The notes: generated from the sequence alone by a model not told the origin. A stretch of DNA of 64,000 bases from Bacillota bacterium (GCA_023415205.1 JAEZLR010000020.1:13060-77059); one strand, 5' to 3'; shown: positions 17,490 through 25,717, numbered from the stretch's first letter. A program made the numbers and translations.

Positions 17490-19790
17490 ATGGTCAAAAA
17501 ACACCAGAAAAAGGCTGATATGAAGTTTTATAAGGTCATCAGAAGCTTATCCTTCCAAAGGCTTTTGGCGGTGGTTCTCACATGGTTGGCGCTATCAACG
17601 GTGGTGGCCTATGAGGCTGCCCCGAAAAAGTACAAGCTGGCGCAAGGGGATATTTCCCAGTACGATATCAATGCGCCCCGCGATATTGAAAACACCACAA
17701 TGACAAGGCAGAATGCGGAAGTCAAGGCGGCGGGGCTGACACCTGTCGTCATTGAAATAAGCAACGCTAACAGCGACATGTATAATGGCGCCTTTGAATA
17801 TTTTGATGGTCTGGAGAAGCTTTTTCTTATGATGTCAGGGGAAGCTTCCCCTGGGAGTGAAGGTACCATATCGGGAAATACCCCGGAAATAGATCAGGAG
17901 CCTCAGACCTATAATGAACGTGTGAAAGCGTTTGATACCTCAGGCAATTACAGCGTCCTTCTGAATTTGGATGAAACCCAGCTTCAACGTCTTTTCTCGG
18001 ATGAGGGGCTGGCCTTGGTTAAGGGTCTAAAAAACCAGGTGATAAAGGAAGTGCTTCCCGTGCTGACGGGAATGAATCTCATGACCTCCAATATTGAGGC
18101 CGAAAAGTCTAAAAGCCTTGCGAAAATGATGACAGAGGAGAATAACGACCTTGTCAGACCCATTGCCAAGGATGTTCTCGACAAGGTGGTCAAGCCCAAC
18201 AGCCGGGTGGATGAGGAGGCAACAGCCCGTCAGAAGAATTCTTTTATAGAAAGCTATATCAAGGATAATCCGGTGATCATTTATCAGGACGAGCGCATCA
18301 TTAGCAAGGATGATGTGGTCACCGAGGACAAGTTTGAGGTTTTAAAGGAGCTCAACTACATAGACAGCGAAGGAAAACCCGATATTCTCCTTTACCTGGC
18401 CGTATTCCTTATCATATTTATTTTGATACTAGCGGTTCTGTTCTATCTGCATAATTTTCATCCCAAGCTCTATTATGATAGGAACTCTGTCTTGCTCATG
18501 TGTGTAGCGGTGCTTATTGCAACCCTATTTGCATGGGCCTTCAGGCAGTTTGTTCCGGATTTGTCCTATCTGATTATTCCTATCTTTATCGCACCGGTGT
18601 TAGTGACTATTTTTCTAGGCATTGAGCCGGCCATTACGGTTAATCTTTTACTTACCTTTAGCTTCGCCATCATGGTTGAAGGAAATATGCAATTCATGTT
18701 AATGTCCCTGTTGGGGGGATCCTTTGCGGCGTTCTTTACCGTCAATGCCACACAAAGAAGAAAGATTTCCCTCACCGGTGTGTTATTGGGTGTTTTAAAT
18801 GCTCTAGTTATCGTCCTGACGGGTATCATCAGCAAAAAAGGGCCTGACAGTCTCATCAATGACGGTGGGCTGGCCTTTCTCAATGGACTCTTTTCCATTA
18901 TTCTGGCTATCGGAATTCTGCCATTCCTGGAAAGCACATTCAATGTGGTTACTCCTCTTAAGCTTCTGGAGCTGGCTGATCCGAATCATCCGCTGCTAAA
19001 AAGGCTTCTGATGGAAGCTCCCGGAACCTATCATCACAGCCTGATGGTGGGGAATTTAGCCGAGGTGGCTACCCGTGAGATTGGCGGAAATGCCTTGTTG
19101 GCAAGGGTGGGCGCTTATTTCCATGATGTTGGAAAGCTTAAGCGGCCCCATTTCTTCAAGGAAAACCAGATGTCCGATAATCCCCATGACAAGCTCACCC
19201 CTAATTTAAGCACCCTGGTCATCACCTCCCACACCAAGGATGGAGAAGAGCTGGCCTTGAAATATCGCCTCCCTAAAATCATACGGGATATTATTCTTCA
19301 GCATCATGGAACCACCTTGGTAGCTTATTTTTACCACAAGGCCACCCAAACCGAGAAGATGGAGGACCTTAAGGAGGAAAAGTTCCGCTATGAAGGGCCG
19401 CTGCCCGATACCCGGGAGGCTGCTGTGGTCATGCTGGCCGATTCAGTGGAGGCAGCCGTTCGGGCAATGCCTGAAAAAACCCAGGGTAAGATTGAAGGCC
19501 TTGTTCGGAAAATCATCAAGGATAAGCTGGACGATGGCCAACTGAATCGTTGTGATCTAACCCTAAAAGATCTGAGCACTATTGCCGACAGCTTCCTTCA
19601 GGTGTTAAGCGGTGTGTTCCATGAGCGCCCCGAATATCCCGAATTGGATAAGAAAAACAGTTTGTCGGAGCTGGATAATAGCATATACAATAATCATAAG
19701 GATTTGAAAAACAAAGGGGGGAAGGGTCAGAATGAAGCTAACAGTATACAATCAGCAGAGGGCCCTCGCGCTATCCAAGGAGATTCTTAA
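17490..19790 (+). CDS. pgpH: 7TM-HD phosphohydrolase (PgpH/YqfF), probable cyclic-di-AMP phosphodiesterase
   Basis: The 766-residue product has an N-terminal membrane segment and a large extracytoplasmic 7TMR-HDED domain (about residues 50-295). Seven membrane helices follow (about 300-485), then a cytoplasmic HD domain (about 505-690). In the HD domain HHSLMVGNLAE and FHDVGKLKRPHFF carry metal ligands, with HHGTT and LADSVEA further on. In Listeria the homologue degrades cyclic-di-AMP. The C-terminal tail is short and polar. The gene follows phoH without a gap and overlaps ybeY by 59 bases, as part of the conserved phoH-pgpH-ybeY-dgkA order. Confidence 0.94.
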   Translation: MVKKHQKKADMKFYKVIRSLSFQRLLAVVLTWLALSTVVAYEAAPKKYKLAQGDISQYDINAPRDIENTTMTRQNAEVKAAGLTPVVIEISNANSDMYNGAFEYFDGLEKLFLMMSGEASPGSEGTISGNTPEIDQEPQTYNERVKAFDTSGNYSVLLNLDETQLQRLFSDEGLALVKGLKNQVIKEVLPVLTGMNLMTSNIEAEKSKSLAKMMTEENNDLVRPIAKDVLDKVVKPNSRVDEEATARQKNSFIESYIKDNPVIIYQDERIISKDDVVTEDKFEVLKELNYIDSEGKPDILLYLAVFLIIFILILAVLFYLHNFHPKLYYDRNSVLLMCVAVLIATLFAWAFRQFVPDLSYLIIPIFIAPVLVTIFLGIEPAITVNLLLTFSFAIMVEGNMQFMLMSLLGGSFAAFFTVNATQRRKISLTGVLLGVLNALVIVLTGIISKKGPDSLINDGGLAFLNGLFSIILAIGILPFLESTFNVVTPLKLLELADPNHPLLKRLLMEAPGTYHHSLMVGNLAEVATREIGGNALLARVGAYFHDVGKLKRPHFFKENQMSDNPHDKLTPNLSTLVITSHTKDGEELALKYRLPKIIRDIILQHHGTTLVAYFYHKATQTEKMEDLKEEKFRYEGPLPDTREAAVVMLADSVEAAVRAMPEKTQGKIEGLVRKIIKDKLDDGQLNRCDLTLKDLSTIADSFLQVLSGVFHERPEYPELDKKNSLSELDNSIYNNHKDLKNKGGKGQNEANSIQSAEGPRAIQGDS

Positions 19791-20217
19791 GCTCGTGGAA
19801 AAAGCCGCCAAGCTGTGCGTGAAGAGGGAAGATTTCTCCCACCCTTGCGAAGCTTCTATTACATTGACTGATAATGAGACCATCAGGGAAATAAACCGTG
19901 ACCACCGGGAAATCGACAAAGCTACCGATGTTCTGTCCTTCCCCTTGTTAGATTTTATTGATGGCCGGGCTAATATTCAGCCTGGGGACATTGACCCGGA
20001 AACCAACCGGGTTCTTCTGGGGGATATTGTCATCTCCGTGGAGAAGGCCCTGGAGCAGTCTGAAAGCTACGGACATTCTTTTGAAAGGGAAATGGCTTTT
20101 CTGGCCGTCCATGGCATGCTGCATCTTTTGGGCCATGACCATGAGAAGGAGTCGGAAGAACAAATAATGTTTGAGAAGCAGGACAGAATCCTCGAAGAGA
20201 TGGGACTCAAAAGGTAA
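19732..20217 (+). CDS. ybeY: Endoribonuclease YbeY, rRNA maturation factor
   Basis: The 161-residue product carries the zinc-binding HxxxHxxxxxH signature, HGMLHLLGHDH (about residues 124-134). Also present are the conserved NRDHREIDKATDVLSFPL and LGDIVISVEKA. YbeY is a metal-dependent RNase acting in 16S rRNA 3' processing and ribosome quality control. The ATG at 19732 lies inside the end of pgpH and is preceded by GGGGGGAAGGG. The overlap (59 bases, different frame) means the two products are probably translationally coupled. The stop is directly followed by the dgkA start. Confidence 0.96.
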   Translation: MKLTVYNQQRALALSKEILKLVEKAAKLCVKREDFSHPCEASITLTDNETIREINRDHREIDKATDVLSFPLLDFIDGRANIQPGDIDPETNRVLLGDIVISVEKALEQSESYGHSFEREMAFLAVHGMLHLLGHDHEKESEEQIMFEKQDRILEEMGLKR

Positions 20218-20595
20218 ATGAAAAACAAGACTTTGATTCAAAGCTTTAAAAATGCCTTTAATGGTTTTTATCAGGCGCTTAGATCGGAGCGCAACCTTTG
20301 GATCCATATGAGTGCCCTGGCTCTGGTTCTTGCCATAGGGGCGATTCTGAAAGTGGATGTTCTTCGGTGGGCGCTCTTGTTCTGTGCCGTTGGTTTTGTG
20401 CTTGTGACAGAGCTTCTTAATACCGCCGTTGAAAAGCTCACCGATATGGTCACCACCGAGTATTCTGAGCAGGCTCGCCGGGTTAAGGATATTTCTGCGG
20501 CCGCAGTGCTTGTGGGGGCTATTATTGCTGTCATTATCGGTATTTTTGTATTCTGTCAGCCTGTTATGGCGTTGCTAGGCTGGACATCACTTTAA
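20218..20595 (+). CDS. dgkA: Diacylglycerol/undecaprenol kinase family protein
   Basis: The 125-residue product belongs to the small trimeric DgkA family with three membrane helices. It shows FNGFYQALRSERNLWIHM at the start, the catalytic Glu region VTELLNTAVEKLTD, and EQARRVKDISAAAVLV. In Gram-positive bacteria these enzymes phosphorylate undecaprenol, feeding lipid-carrier recycling for wall synthesis. The ATG immediately follows the ybeY stop codon. It is the last gene of the yqfC-dgkA cluster. Confidence 0.95.
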   Translation: MKNKTLIQSFKNAFNGFYQALRSERNLWIHMSALALVLAIGAILKVDVLRWALLFCAVGFVLVTELLNTAVEKLTDMVTTEYSEQARRVKDISAAAVLVGAIIAVIIGIFVFCQPVMALLGWTSL

Positions 20596-20608
20596 AGAGG
20601 TATTATAA

Positions 20609-21325
20609 ATGGATTTTTTATCTTTAGAAAGAATTATAATGATGACACCCATTTTACTGCTGGCTTTACCGTTTCATGAGTGGGCCCACGGATGGGTGGC
20701 CTATAAAATGGGTGATCCTACCGCCAAATACGCGGGACGGCTGACCATGAACCCTTTCAAGCACCTGGATTTTCTGGGTGTGATCATGATGTATGCAGTG
20801 GGTTTCGGATGGGCCAAGCCCGTTCCGGTTAATCCTATTTATTTCAAGGATCGCAAAAAGGGTATGATACTGGTTTCACTGGCCGGTCCCCTGTCCAATC
20901 TGCTCCTGGCCTTTATAAGCACCCTGCTGGGGGGAGCTCTTGCCAAGCTTTTTGAAATAGGTGTTATTTCAGCCAATACCGAGAAGATGGCGACATTCCT
21001 CGTTTACGTGGGGGTGTTTTTCTCTATTTTAATATCAGTCAACATCAGCCTGGCCATCTTCAACCTCATTCCTGTTCCTCCCCTGGATGGTTCTCGCGTC
21101 CTTTCCTCCTTTATATCGGAGGAAAGCTTCTATAGGTTTGCACGCTATGAGCAGTATGTGGGCCTTGCCTTTTTAGCGGTGGCTGCCATTTTTCCCACAG
21201 CCATTACAGGTTTTATCAGCTTCTTTGCCAGACCTATTTTAAGGAGTATGACCCTCTTTACCGCTACGGTGCTGAATCTTGACCCTTCCAACGGGCTATG
21301 GACAATTATGCAGGGTTTGTTGTAA
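20609..21325 (+). CDS. Site-2 protease family protein (M50)
   Basis: The 238-residue product is a polytopic membrane metalloprotease of the compact YwhC/SpoIVFB-like type. The zinc motif HEWAH is at about residues 24-28 within LLALPFHEWAHGWVAY, and NLIPVPPLDGS provides the third ligand (NPDG-type motif, about 149-159). Conserved LTMNPFKHLDFLG and GWAKPVPVNP are also present. Such proteases cut membrane-embedded substrates; the substrate here is unknown. The next gene, scpA, starts 78 bases later. M50 genes beside scpA-scpB are common in Clostridia. Confidence 0.93.
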   Translation: MDFLSLERIIMMTPILLLALPFHEWAHGWVAYKMGDPTAKYAGRLTMNPFKHLDFLGVIMMYAVGFGWAKPVPVNPIYFKDRKKGMILVSLAGPLSNLLLAFISTLLGGALAKLFEIGVISANTEKMATFLVYVGVFFSILISVNISLAIFNLIPVPPLDGSRVLSSFISEESFYRFARYEQYVGLAFLAVAAIFPTAITGFISFFARPILRSMTLFTATVLNLDPSNGLWTIMQGLL

Positions 21326-21403
21326 CATCAATAAAGAAAAAGGGTGCTGTATGTGATGAAAAGGGCACGGAGTTAGGGTTGCCCATGAATTACGAGGTCT
21401 TTG

Positions 21404-22189
21404 ATGAAAAGTTCACTAACCGATGCTTGCACATTAAAACTGGATAAATTTGAGGGTCCTTTTGACCTGCTCTTCTATCTGATAGAGAAGAATCAGATAG
21501 ACCTCTATGACATTCCCATTCTGGAGATCACAGATCAGTATCTGGATTATCTGAATGCCATGCAGGAGCTGGATCTAGAGGTTGCTTCAGAATTTTTGGT
21601 TATGGCCGCAACCCTTCTTCATATCAAATCGCGGATGCTGCTTCCCAGCAGGGAGGCGGTGGCTGAGGATGAAGTAGATCCCAGGGAAGAGCTGATTTTA
21701 AAGCTCGTGGAGTATAAAAAATATAAAGAGTTCTCCCAGTGTCTCAAGGAGCGGGAGCAAAAGTGGGAAAGGGTTCATTACAAGCTTCCCGAACCTCTGC
21801 CGGAAATCATTATGGAGGAAGAGCTGGAGGTGTCTCCGGTGATTCTGCGCTCAGTTTTTGCCCAAATCATGAAACGGTACCATGAGAAGATGAACGATGT
21901 CTCCCAGAAGATGAAGCGTATTCTTAACCAGGAGAAGGTCTCACTAAAATCTAAGATTCGTGAAATGCTGGACCTTCTGGGAAGAGGAATCAGGATTTGC
22001 TTTTCAAAGCTGTATAACACCAAGGAGAAAAGCCGTTTAGAAGTTGCTACAGGATTTTTGGCAATGCTTCAGGTGGTTAAGGTCGGTAGAGCCGAAGTAG
22101 AGCAACCCACTGACTTTGGAGAAATATTTGTGACGCCTCTTGCGTCAACCCATGCCCCTGAACCCGTCAGTATAGAAGAGGGAGAGTAA
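21404..22189 (+). CDS. scpA: Segregation and condensation protein A
   Basis: The 261-residue kleisin has the family start FEGPFDLLFYLIEKNQIDLY and EITDQYLDYL, then a helical middle and a C-terminal winged-helix region (GFLAMLQVVKVGRAEVEQ). ScpA bridges the SMC ATPase heads and binds ScpB in the chromosome condensin complex. The ATG at 21404 is chosen over a TTG three bases earlier because GAGG lies 6 bases upstream. The stop codon overlaps the scpB ATG by one base, giving tight coupling. Confidence 0.96.
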   Translation: MKSSLTDACTLKLDKFEGPFDLLFYLIEKNQIDLYDIPILEITDQYLDYLNAMQELDLEVASEFLVMAATLLHIKSRMLLPSREAVAEDEVDPREELILKLVEYKKYKEFSQCLKEREQKWERVHYKLPEPLPEIIMEEELEVSPVILRSVFAQIMKRYHEKMNDVSQKMKRILNQEKVSLKSKIREMLDLLGRGIRICFSKLYNTKEKSRLEVATGFLAMLQVVKVGRAEVEQPTDFGEIFVTPLASTHAPEPVSIEEGE

Positions 22190-22746
22190 TGGATGTGAAC
22201 TCTATTCTTGAAGTTGAGGTCATTATTGAAGCCGTTTTATTTGCGTCCGGTGATCCGGTATCCTTAGAGAAATTGGCTGAAATCATAGGCCATGATAGAA
22301 AAACTACCCGCAGTATTATGACCAATATGAGTTATAAGTTTCAGAATTCGGCTCGAGGGATTATGGTGCGTGAAATAGACAATGGTTATCAGCTTTGCAC
22401 CAAACCGGAGCTGGATGACTATATCATCAAGCTGGGGTCTATTCGCAGGAAGCAGGGGCTTACCCCTGCCGCCTATGAAACCCTTTCCATTGTAGCCTAC
22501 AACCAGCCCGTAACCCGTGCCACCATTGAGCAGATCAGAGGGGTTAACTGTGACAGTGTTCTCTTAAAGCTGATAGAGCGAAATCTCGTTCGCGAAGCAG
22601 GGCGGGACGATACTCCGGGAAAACCCAAGCTTTATGAGACAACCGAAGAGTTTCTACGGGTTTTTGGGTTCACCTCCATCAAGGATCTCCCAGCGCTGGA
22701 GCTCAATGAAATCCAGGAAGTCATGGAAAACGTACCCATTGATTAA
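22189..22746 (+). CDS. scpB: Segregation and condensation protein B
   Basis: The 185-residue product has two winged-helix domains. Family features include EAVLFASGDPVSLEKLAEII, the GYQLCTKPE strand and LTPAAYETLSIVAYNQPVTR, followed by a VLLKLIERNLVREAGRDDTPGKPKLY stretch in family order. ScpB dimers bind ScpA and regulate SMC. The gene overlaps scpA by one base. Two palindromic elements fill the 418 bases downstream, so the operon probably ends here or reads into them. Confidence 0.96.
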   Translation: MDVNSILEVEVIIEAVLFASGDPVSLEKLAEIIGHDRKTTRSIMTNMSYKFQNSARGIMVREIDNGYQLCTKPELDDYIIKLGSIRRKQGLTPAAYETLSIVAYNQPVTRATIEQIRGVNCDSVLLKLIERNLVREAGRDDTPGKPKLYETTEEFLRVFGFTSIKDLPALELNEIQEVMENVPID

Positions 22747-22748
22747 TC

Positions 22749-22968
22749 ACTCAACTTTTCCATATTATTTTGGGCTATTTCCCACTTCGTGGGATTAGCC
22801 ACCGCGGTTTACTGCCGTAATACCGTATTCTGTGCTTTTCTTACAGCCGCTTTTTTGCTAGCGCCTGCGAAGCTGGCGCGTGAGCAAAACCTGATAGCGG
22901 GTGTTGGAAAAGCATAGAATAAGCATGTGGCTAACCAGAGCCTCAAAATATTACGCTACGCTATTGGA
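22749..22968. repeat. Structured palindromic repeat, copy 1 (with extra inner hairpin)
   Basis: The left arm (22749-22820) and right arm (22922-22968) match the copy at 22984-23116 almost base for base. Between them lies about 100 bases absent from copy 2. That insert is itself an inverted repeat: TATTCTGTGCTTTTC pairs with GAAAAGCATAGAATA, inside it TTTTGCTAGCGCC with GGCGCGTGAGCAAAA. The right end lacks the final AAGTTGAGT. Inner hairpins such as CCCACTTCGTGGG are conserved between copies. Confidence 0.75.
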
Positions 22969-22983
22969 CTTTATTTTCGGTTG

Positions 22984-23116
22984 ACTCAACTTTCCCATAT
23001 TATTTTGGGCTCTTTCCCACTTCGTGGGATTAGCCACCGCGGTGTACTGCCGTACACCTCAGCATGTGGCTAACCAGAGCCTCAAAATATTACGCTACGC
23101 TATTGGAAAGTTGAGT
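22984..23116. repeat. Structured palindromic repeat, copy 2 (complete ends)
   Basis: This 133-bp unit begins ACTCAACTTTCC and ends with its exact inverse GGAAAGTTGAGT. Inner arms also pair: ATTAGCCAC with GTGGCTAAC, and a TATTATTTTGGGCTC-like stretch with GAGCCTCAAAATATT. Two local hairpins are nested inside (CCCACTTCGTGGG and GGTGTACTGCCGTACACC). No coding frame is present. It could be a non-autonomous mobile element or encode a folded RNA. Confidence 0.75.
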
Positions 23117-23164
23117 CTTGAATAAGCTGCTAAAAACAGGAAAGCCTAAAGTCGGAGGTACTTT

Positions 23165-23752
23165 ATGGCTATCCTGTTTTTTTTGCTGGCCTTTATTGTT
23201 TTAGGAATACTCCTCCTTAGCTCCAGGCTCTCACTGATATCAGTTTTGTCCATTGATTATAAGGGGATTCATCTTTCGGTTAAGGTGATGCTTTACCGGA
23301 TCATCAAGCTTTATCAGTGGGATTTGGATAAAGGCGGTCTCAATTTTCTGCTTAAAAAGAAGGAGCAAGTACCCAAGAAGCATAAAAATGAAAAGAGTAG
23401 GCTGGCCTCCATTCTAAAAATTCAGTTTTCTAAGGATACTTTTAACCATCTCCGAAATAATCTACAGTTTTTTGATGTGGGCATCAAAGGCTATATTGCA
23501 TCACATGATGCAGCCCTTACCGCCCTCCTTTACGGGGAGCTGTGGGGACTGATAGGGGTACTGGTCCCCTTTATTCCTCAAAAACGCCTGGTTTGTGATT
23601 TTTATCCCGATTTCGAAAAAGAAAGCCCGGACTTAAAGATTTCCTGTATATTACGCGTGCAAATCATCCATATTATAGTTTTGATAGTAAACCGCCTGCT
23701 TAAGAAAACGAGGAAAGGAAGAAGTGAGAGTTATGGGACAGCATCCAATTGA
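23165..23752 (+). CDS. DUF2953 membrane protein (YtfI-like)
   Basis: The 195-residue product begins with a hydrophobic segment (AILFFLLAFIVLGILLL), followed by a beta-rich region with LSVKVMLYRIIKLYQWDL, then GYIASHDAALTALLYGELWGL typical of DUF2953. CDFYPDFEKE and a C-terminal hydrophobic stretch follow. The family sits upstream of ytfJ in spore formers (ytfI in Bacillus), and its function is unknown. The ATG at 23165 follows CGGAGG. The end overlaps ytfJ by 20 bases, so the two are coupled. Confidence 0.87.
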   Translation: MAILFFLLAFIVLGILLLSSRLSLISVLSIDYKGIHLSVKVMLYRIIKLYQWDLDKGGLNFLLKKKEQVPKKHKNEKSRLASILKIQFSKDTFNHLRNNLQFFDVGIKGYIASHDAALTALLYGELWGLIGVLVPFIPQKRLVCDFYPDFEKESPDLKISCILRVQIIHIIVLIVNRLLKKTRKGRSESYGTASN

Positions 23753-24233
23753 GGAACTAATGAAAACAGCCATGCAAAGCATCAAAGAGATGGTGGATGT
23801 CAATACCATTGTGGGTGACGCCGTTCAAACCATAGACGGAACAGTTATTATTCCGGTTTCAAAGGTTACGTTTGGCTTTGCAGCCGGTGGAGGAGAATAT
23901 GCTTCGGAACGGCGAAGTGAAGGTTCCAGCTATCCCTTTGCCGGAGGAAGCGGCGCAGGAGTGAGTATAAATCCGGTCGCTTTCATGATCGTGGGCAGAA
24001 ACAATACCATAAAAATGATACCGGCCTCCCCCCACGCCTCCCTGGACCGTGCATTGGACAGTATTCCAAACATTATTGAGCAAATTAAAAATGCTTTTGA
24101 ACCCAAGCATAAATGTAACAAAGAGAAAGAACATGGAGAGAAAGACCAAGGGGACAAGGATAAGGACGTTAAGAAGATCATCATAGAAAAGGAAACGCTT
24201 AAGTACCAGGATGCCGAGGAAGACAAGCTTTGA
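23733..24233 (+). CDS. ytfJ: Sporulation protein YtfJ (GerW family)
   Basis: The 166-residue product has the family start GQHPIEELMKTAMQSIKEM, then VDVNTIVGDAVQTIDGTVII, a Gly/Ser-rich middle (FAGGSGAGVSINPVAFMIV) and a charged Lys/Glu/Asp-rich tail. The ATG at 23733 is preferred over a GTG at 23724 because family proteins start at this point (M-x-x-HPI). YtfJ/GerW is a mother-cell or forespore protein required in Streptomyces for germination and produced during sporulation in Bacillus. The exact role is unknown. Two hairpins follow the stop codon, the second shared with the convergent SASP gene. Confidence 0.93.
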   Translation: MGQHPIEELMKTAMQSIKEMVDVNTIVGDAVQTIDGTVIIPVSKVTFGFAAGGGEYASERRSEGSSYPFAGGSGAGVSINPVAFMIVGRNNTIKMIPASPHASLDRALDSIPNIIEQIKNAFEPKHKCNKEKEHGEKDQGDKDKDVKKIIIEKETLKYQDAEEDKL

Positions 24234-24258
24234 TCATTCTATTTGATTCCTATGAAGA

Positions 24259-24280
24259 AAGGAGGGCACAGGCCCTCCTT
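24259..24280 (+). terminator. Hairpin after ytfJ
   Basis: A strong stem AAGGAGGGC / GCCCTCCTT with a 4-base loop lies 26 bases past the ytfJ stop. It lacks a T run (GTACAAAG follows), so it may stabilise the mRNA 3' end or pause transcription before the true terminator 14 bases later. Confidence 0.5.
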
Positions 24281-24293
24281 GTACAAAGACAGT

Positions 24294-24328
24294 AAAAAAC
24301 TTGGGGATGTTGGATCCCCAAGTTTTTT
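24294..24328. terminator. Bidirectional terminator between ytfJ and the SASP gene
   Basis: A perfect 14-bp inverted repeat, AAAAAACTTGGGGA / TCCCCAAGTTTTTT, has a 7-base loop. The A and T runs on the outer sides make it work in both directions for the two convergent genes. Confidence 0.9.
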
Positions 24329-24340
24329 ATACCTGGCTAA

Positions 24341-24559
24341 TTATTTGCTCTGATTGTTTGTATCATACTGAGGATACTGATTTCCGGTGTAGCTCTGGAA
24401 TACCTTCTTAACGATGTTACCACCGATAGTGCCGGCTTCACGGGAAGTAAGGTCTCCATTGTAGCCCTGCTTCAGGTTAATACCAAGTTGTCCAGCGATT
24501 TCATACTTCATGTTATCAAAGGATGTTCTGCTGTTTGAACTGGAATTGTTGTTTGCCAT
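24341..24559 (-). CDS. Alpha/beta-type small acid-soluble spore protein (SASP)
   Basis: The 72-residue product starts MANNNSSSNSR and has both family signatures. One is KYEIAGQLGI, which contains the GPR cleavage site (after Glu, before Ile-Ala). The other is LTSREAGTIGGNIVKKV. The start at 24559 has AGGAGGTGAG upstream; a longer frame to 24634 lacks any ribosome binding site. SASPs coat and protect spore DNA, and are digested by GPR on germination (gpr is at 7251-8252). The gene is monocistronic on the minus strand, with its own sigma-G promoter and terminator. Confidence 0.96.
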   Translation of the reverse strand: MANNNSSSNSRTSFDNMKYEIAGQLGINLKQGYNGDLTSREAGTIGGNIVKKVFQSYTGNQYPQYDTNNQSK

Positions 24560-24580
24560 TAATCTCACCTCCTCAATGCT

Positions 24581-24609
24581 TATTATGGCTGAGCCTGTTT
24601 TCTTTATAA
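24581..24609 (-). promoter_or_regulatory. Sigma-G-type promoter of the SASP gene
   Basis: On the minus strand, TTATA (-35, 24609-24605) and CATAATA (-10, 24587-24581) are 17 bases apart. This matches the forespore pattern GYATR-17/18-CATNNTA except for the first -35 base. It lies 21 bases upstream of the SASP start. Confidence 0.65.
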
Positions 24610-24718
24610 GTAGAAAGTTATGGAGACATAACATTTTTTTGCCTAAAAATATAAAACAGATTCCTTAATCGACAAAATTACTGAAAATTTGAGTTAAATT
24701 AGCAAAAAATTTTACAAG

Positions 24719-24747
24719 TTGACACTGCTATTGTTGTCATCAACAAT
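24719..24747 (+). promoter_or_regulatory. Probable sigma-A promoter of the fla/che operon with overlapping palindrome
   Basis: A perfect TTGACA (24719-24724) is followed, 17 bases on, by AACAAT (24742-24747), a weak -10. An 18-base palindrome, ATTGTTG-TCAT-CAACAAT (24730-24747), fills the spacer and covers the -10. A protein bound there would block polymerase, so this looks like an operator for the whole motility operon. A sigma-D-type promoter is not apparent here. Confidence 0.55.
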
Positions 24748-24767
24748 ATATTGTGGTATATTCATTA

Positions 24768-24840
24768 ATAGGTATACATTTCGCATGTGTATGTTTTGCG
24801 TTACCTATAACAAATGATAAGAAATTGCTTGTAGCAATTT
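24768..24840 (+). other. Structured 5' leader of flgB
   Basis: Two inverted repeats lie between the promoter and flgB. ATAGGTA (24768-24774) can pair with TACCTAT (24802-24808). AAATTGC (24822-24828) can pair with GCAATTT (24834-24840). The second hairpin ends one base before the AAGGAG ribosome binding site, so it may influence flgB translation or mRNA stability. I do not recognise a known riboswitch class. Confidence 0.4.
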
Positions 24841-24856
24841 AAAGGAGTTGATATCT

Positions 24857-25237
24857 GTGTTATCCAACCTTCTCTTCACAAAACAAAATCTTGAAAAAGC
24901 TCTTGATGCCACTTGGATCAGGAACGATGTCATTTCGCAAAATATCGCCAATGTAGACACACCAGGATACAAGAGAAAAACTGTTCAGTTTGAGGAATTT
25001 CTCAATAATGAGATGAGAACTGGGCGAATTGCGCAGGGAACCTCAGGAGCAACAAGCAATGGCATACAGATTACGGAGGATCCCGTTGATTCTTCCTATA
25101 GAAGCGACGGAAACAATGTGGATATAGAGAATGAGATGGCGCTGTTGGCTGCCAACACGATTCGGTATAACACCTTGATTCAAAAGATGAACGGAGATTT
25201 TCAGAAACTTCGTAGCGTCATAACAGGAGGTCGTTAA
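24857..25237 (+). CDS. flgB: Flagellar basal-body rod protein FlgB
   Basis: The 126-residue product shows the rod/hook N-terminal signature RNDVISQNIANVDTPGYKR and a C-terminal ANTIRYNTLIQKMNGDFQKL helix. FlgB forms the proximal rod with FlgC, FlgF/FlgG and FliE. The GTG at 24857 is chosen because AAGGAG lies 9 bases upstream; a TTG at 24848 touches the ribosome binding site. It is the first gene of the 33-kb fla/che operon. Confidence 0.95.
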   Translation: MLSNLLFTKQNLEKALDATWIRNDVISQNIANVDTPGYKRKTVQFEEFLNNEMRTGRIAQGTSGATSNGIQITEDPVDSSYRSDGNNVDIENEMALLAANTIRYNTLIQKMNGDFQKLRSVITGGR

Positions 25238-25239
25238 TT

Positions 25240-25686
25240 ATGGGACTGTTTAATTCTTTTAATATCAGCGCTTCAGCGCTATCGGCACAACGGCTTCGCA
25301 TGGATATCATCGCACAGAACATTGCTAATGTGAATACCACCCGGACAGAGGAGGGTACACCCTATCGGAGGAAGACTCTGGTTTTTCAGGAGAAGGAATC
25401 CGAGGTTCCCTTTTCACACTATTTGTCAGAGTCCACACGGAACCAGTTTTCAATTGGAAGCGGCGTGAGGGTTACAGGCATTGTTGAGGATCCAACCCCC
25501 TTTAAGGATGTCTATGATCCCAGCCATCCTGATGCGGATGAAAATGGTATTGTTCAGATGCCCAATATAGAGGTGGTTACCGAAATGGTGAATATGATTT
25601 CTGCAACCAGAGCCTATGAGGCCAGTGTTACAGCACTCAACGCATCCAAATCCATGGCCACCAAGGCCCTTGAAATAGGACGATAA
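25240..25686 (+). CDS. flgC: Flagellar basal-body rod protein FlgC
   Basis: The 148-residue product has the N-terminal rod motif RLRMDIIAQNIANVNTTRT, a central TPYRRKTLVFQEKE segment and the C-terminal VNMISATRAYEASVTALNAS helix. It is a proximal rod subunit exported by the flagellar secretion system. AGGAGG lies within the end of flgB, 2 bases upstream of the flgC start region. Confidence 0.96.
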   Translation: MGLFNSFNISASALSAQRLRMDIIAQNIANVNTTRTEEGTPYRRKTLVFQEKESEVPFSHYLSESTRNQFSIGSGVRVTGIVEDPTPFKDVYDPSHPDADENGIVQMPNIEVVTEMVNMISATRAYEASVTALNASKSMATKALEIGR

Positions 25687-25717
25687 GCCTGTAAGGCAAA
25701 AGAAAGGGTTGTGAAAC

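Noticed and set aside
24768..24840. Known cyclic-di-GMP riboswitch in the flgB leader
   Set aside because: The leader is too short and lacks the conserved core of either known class; only two simple hairpins are visible.
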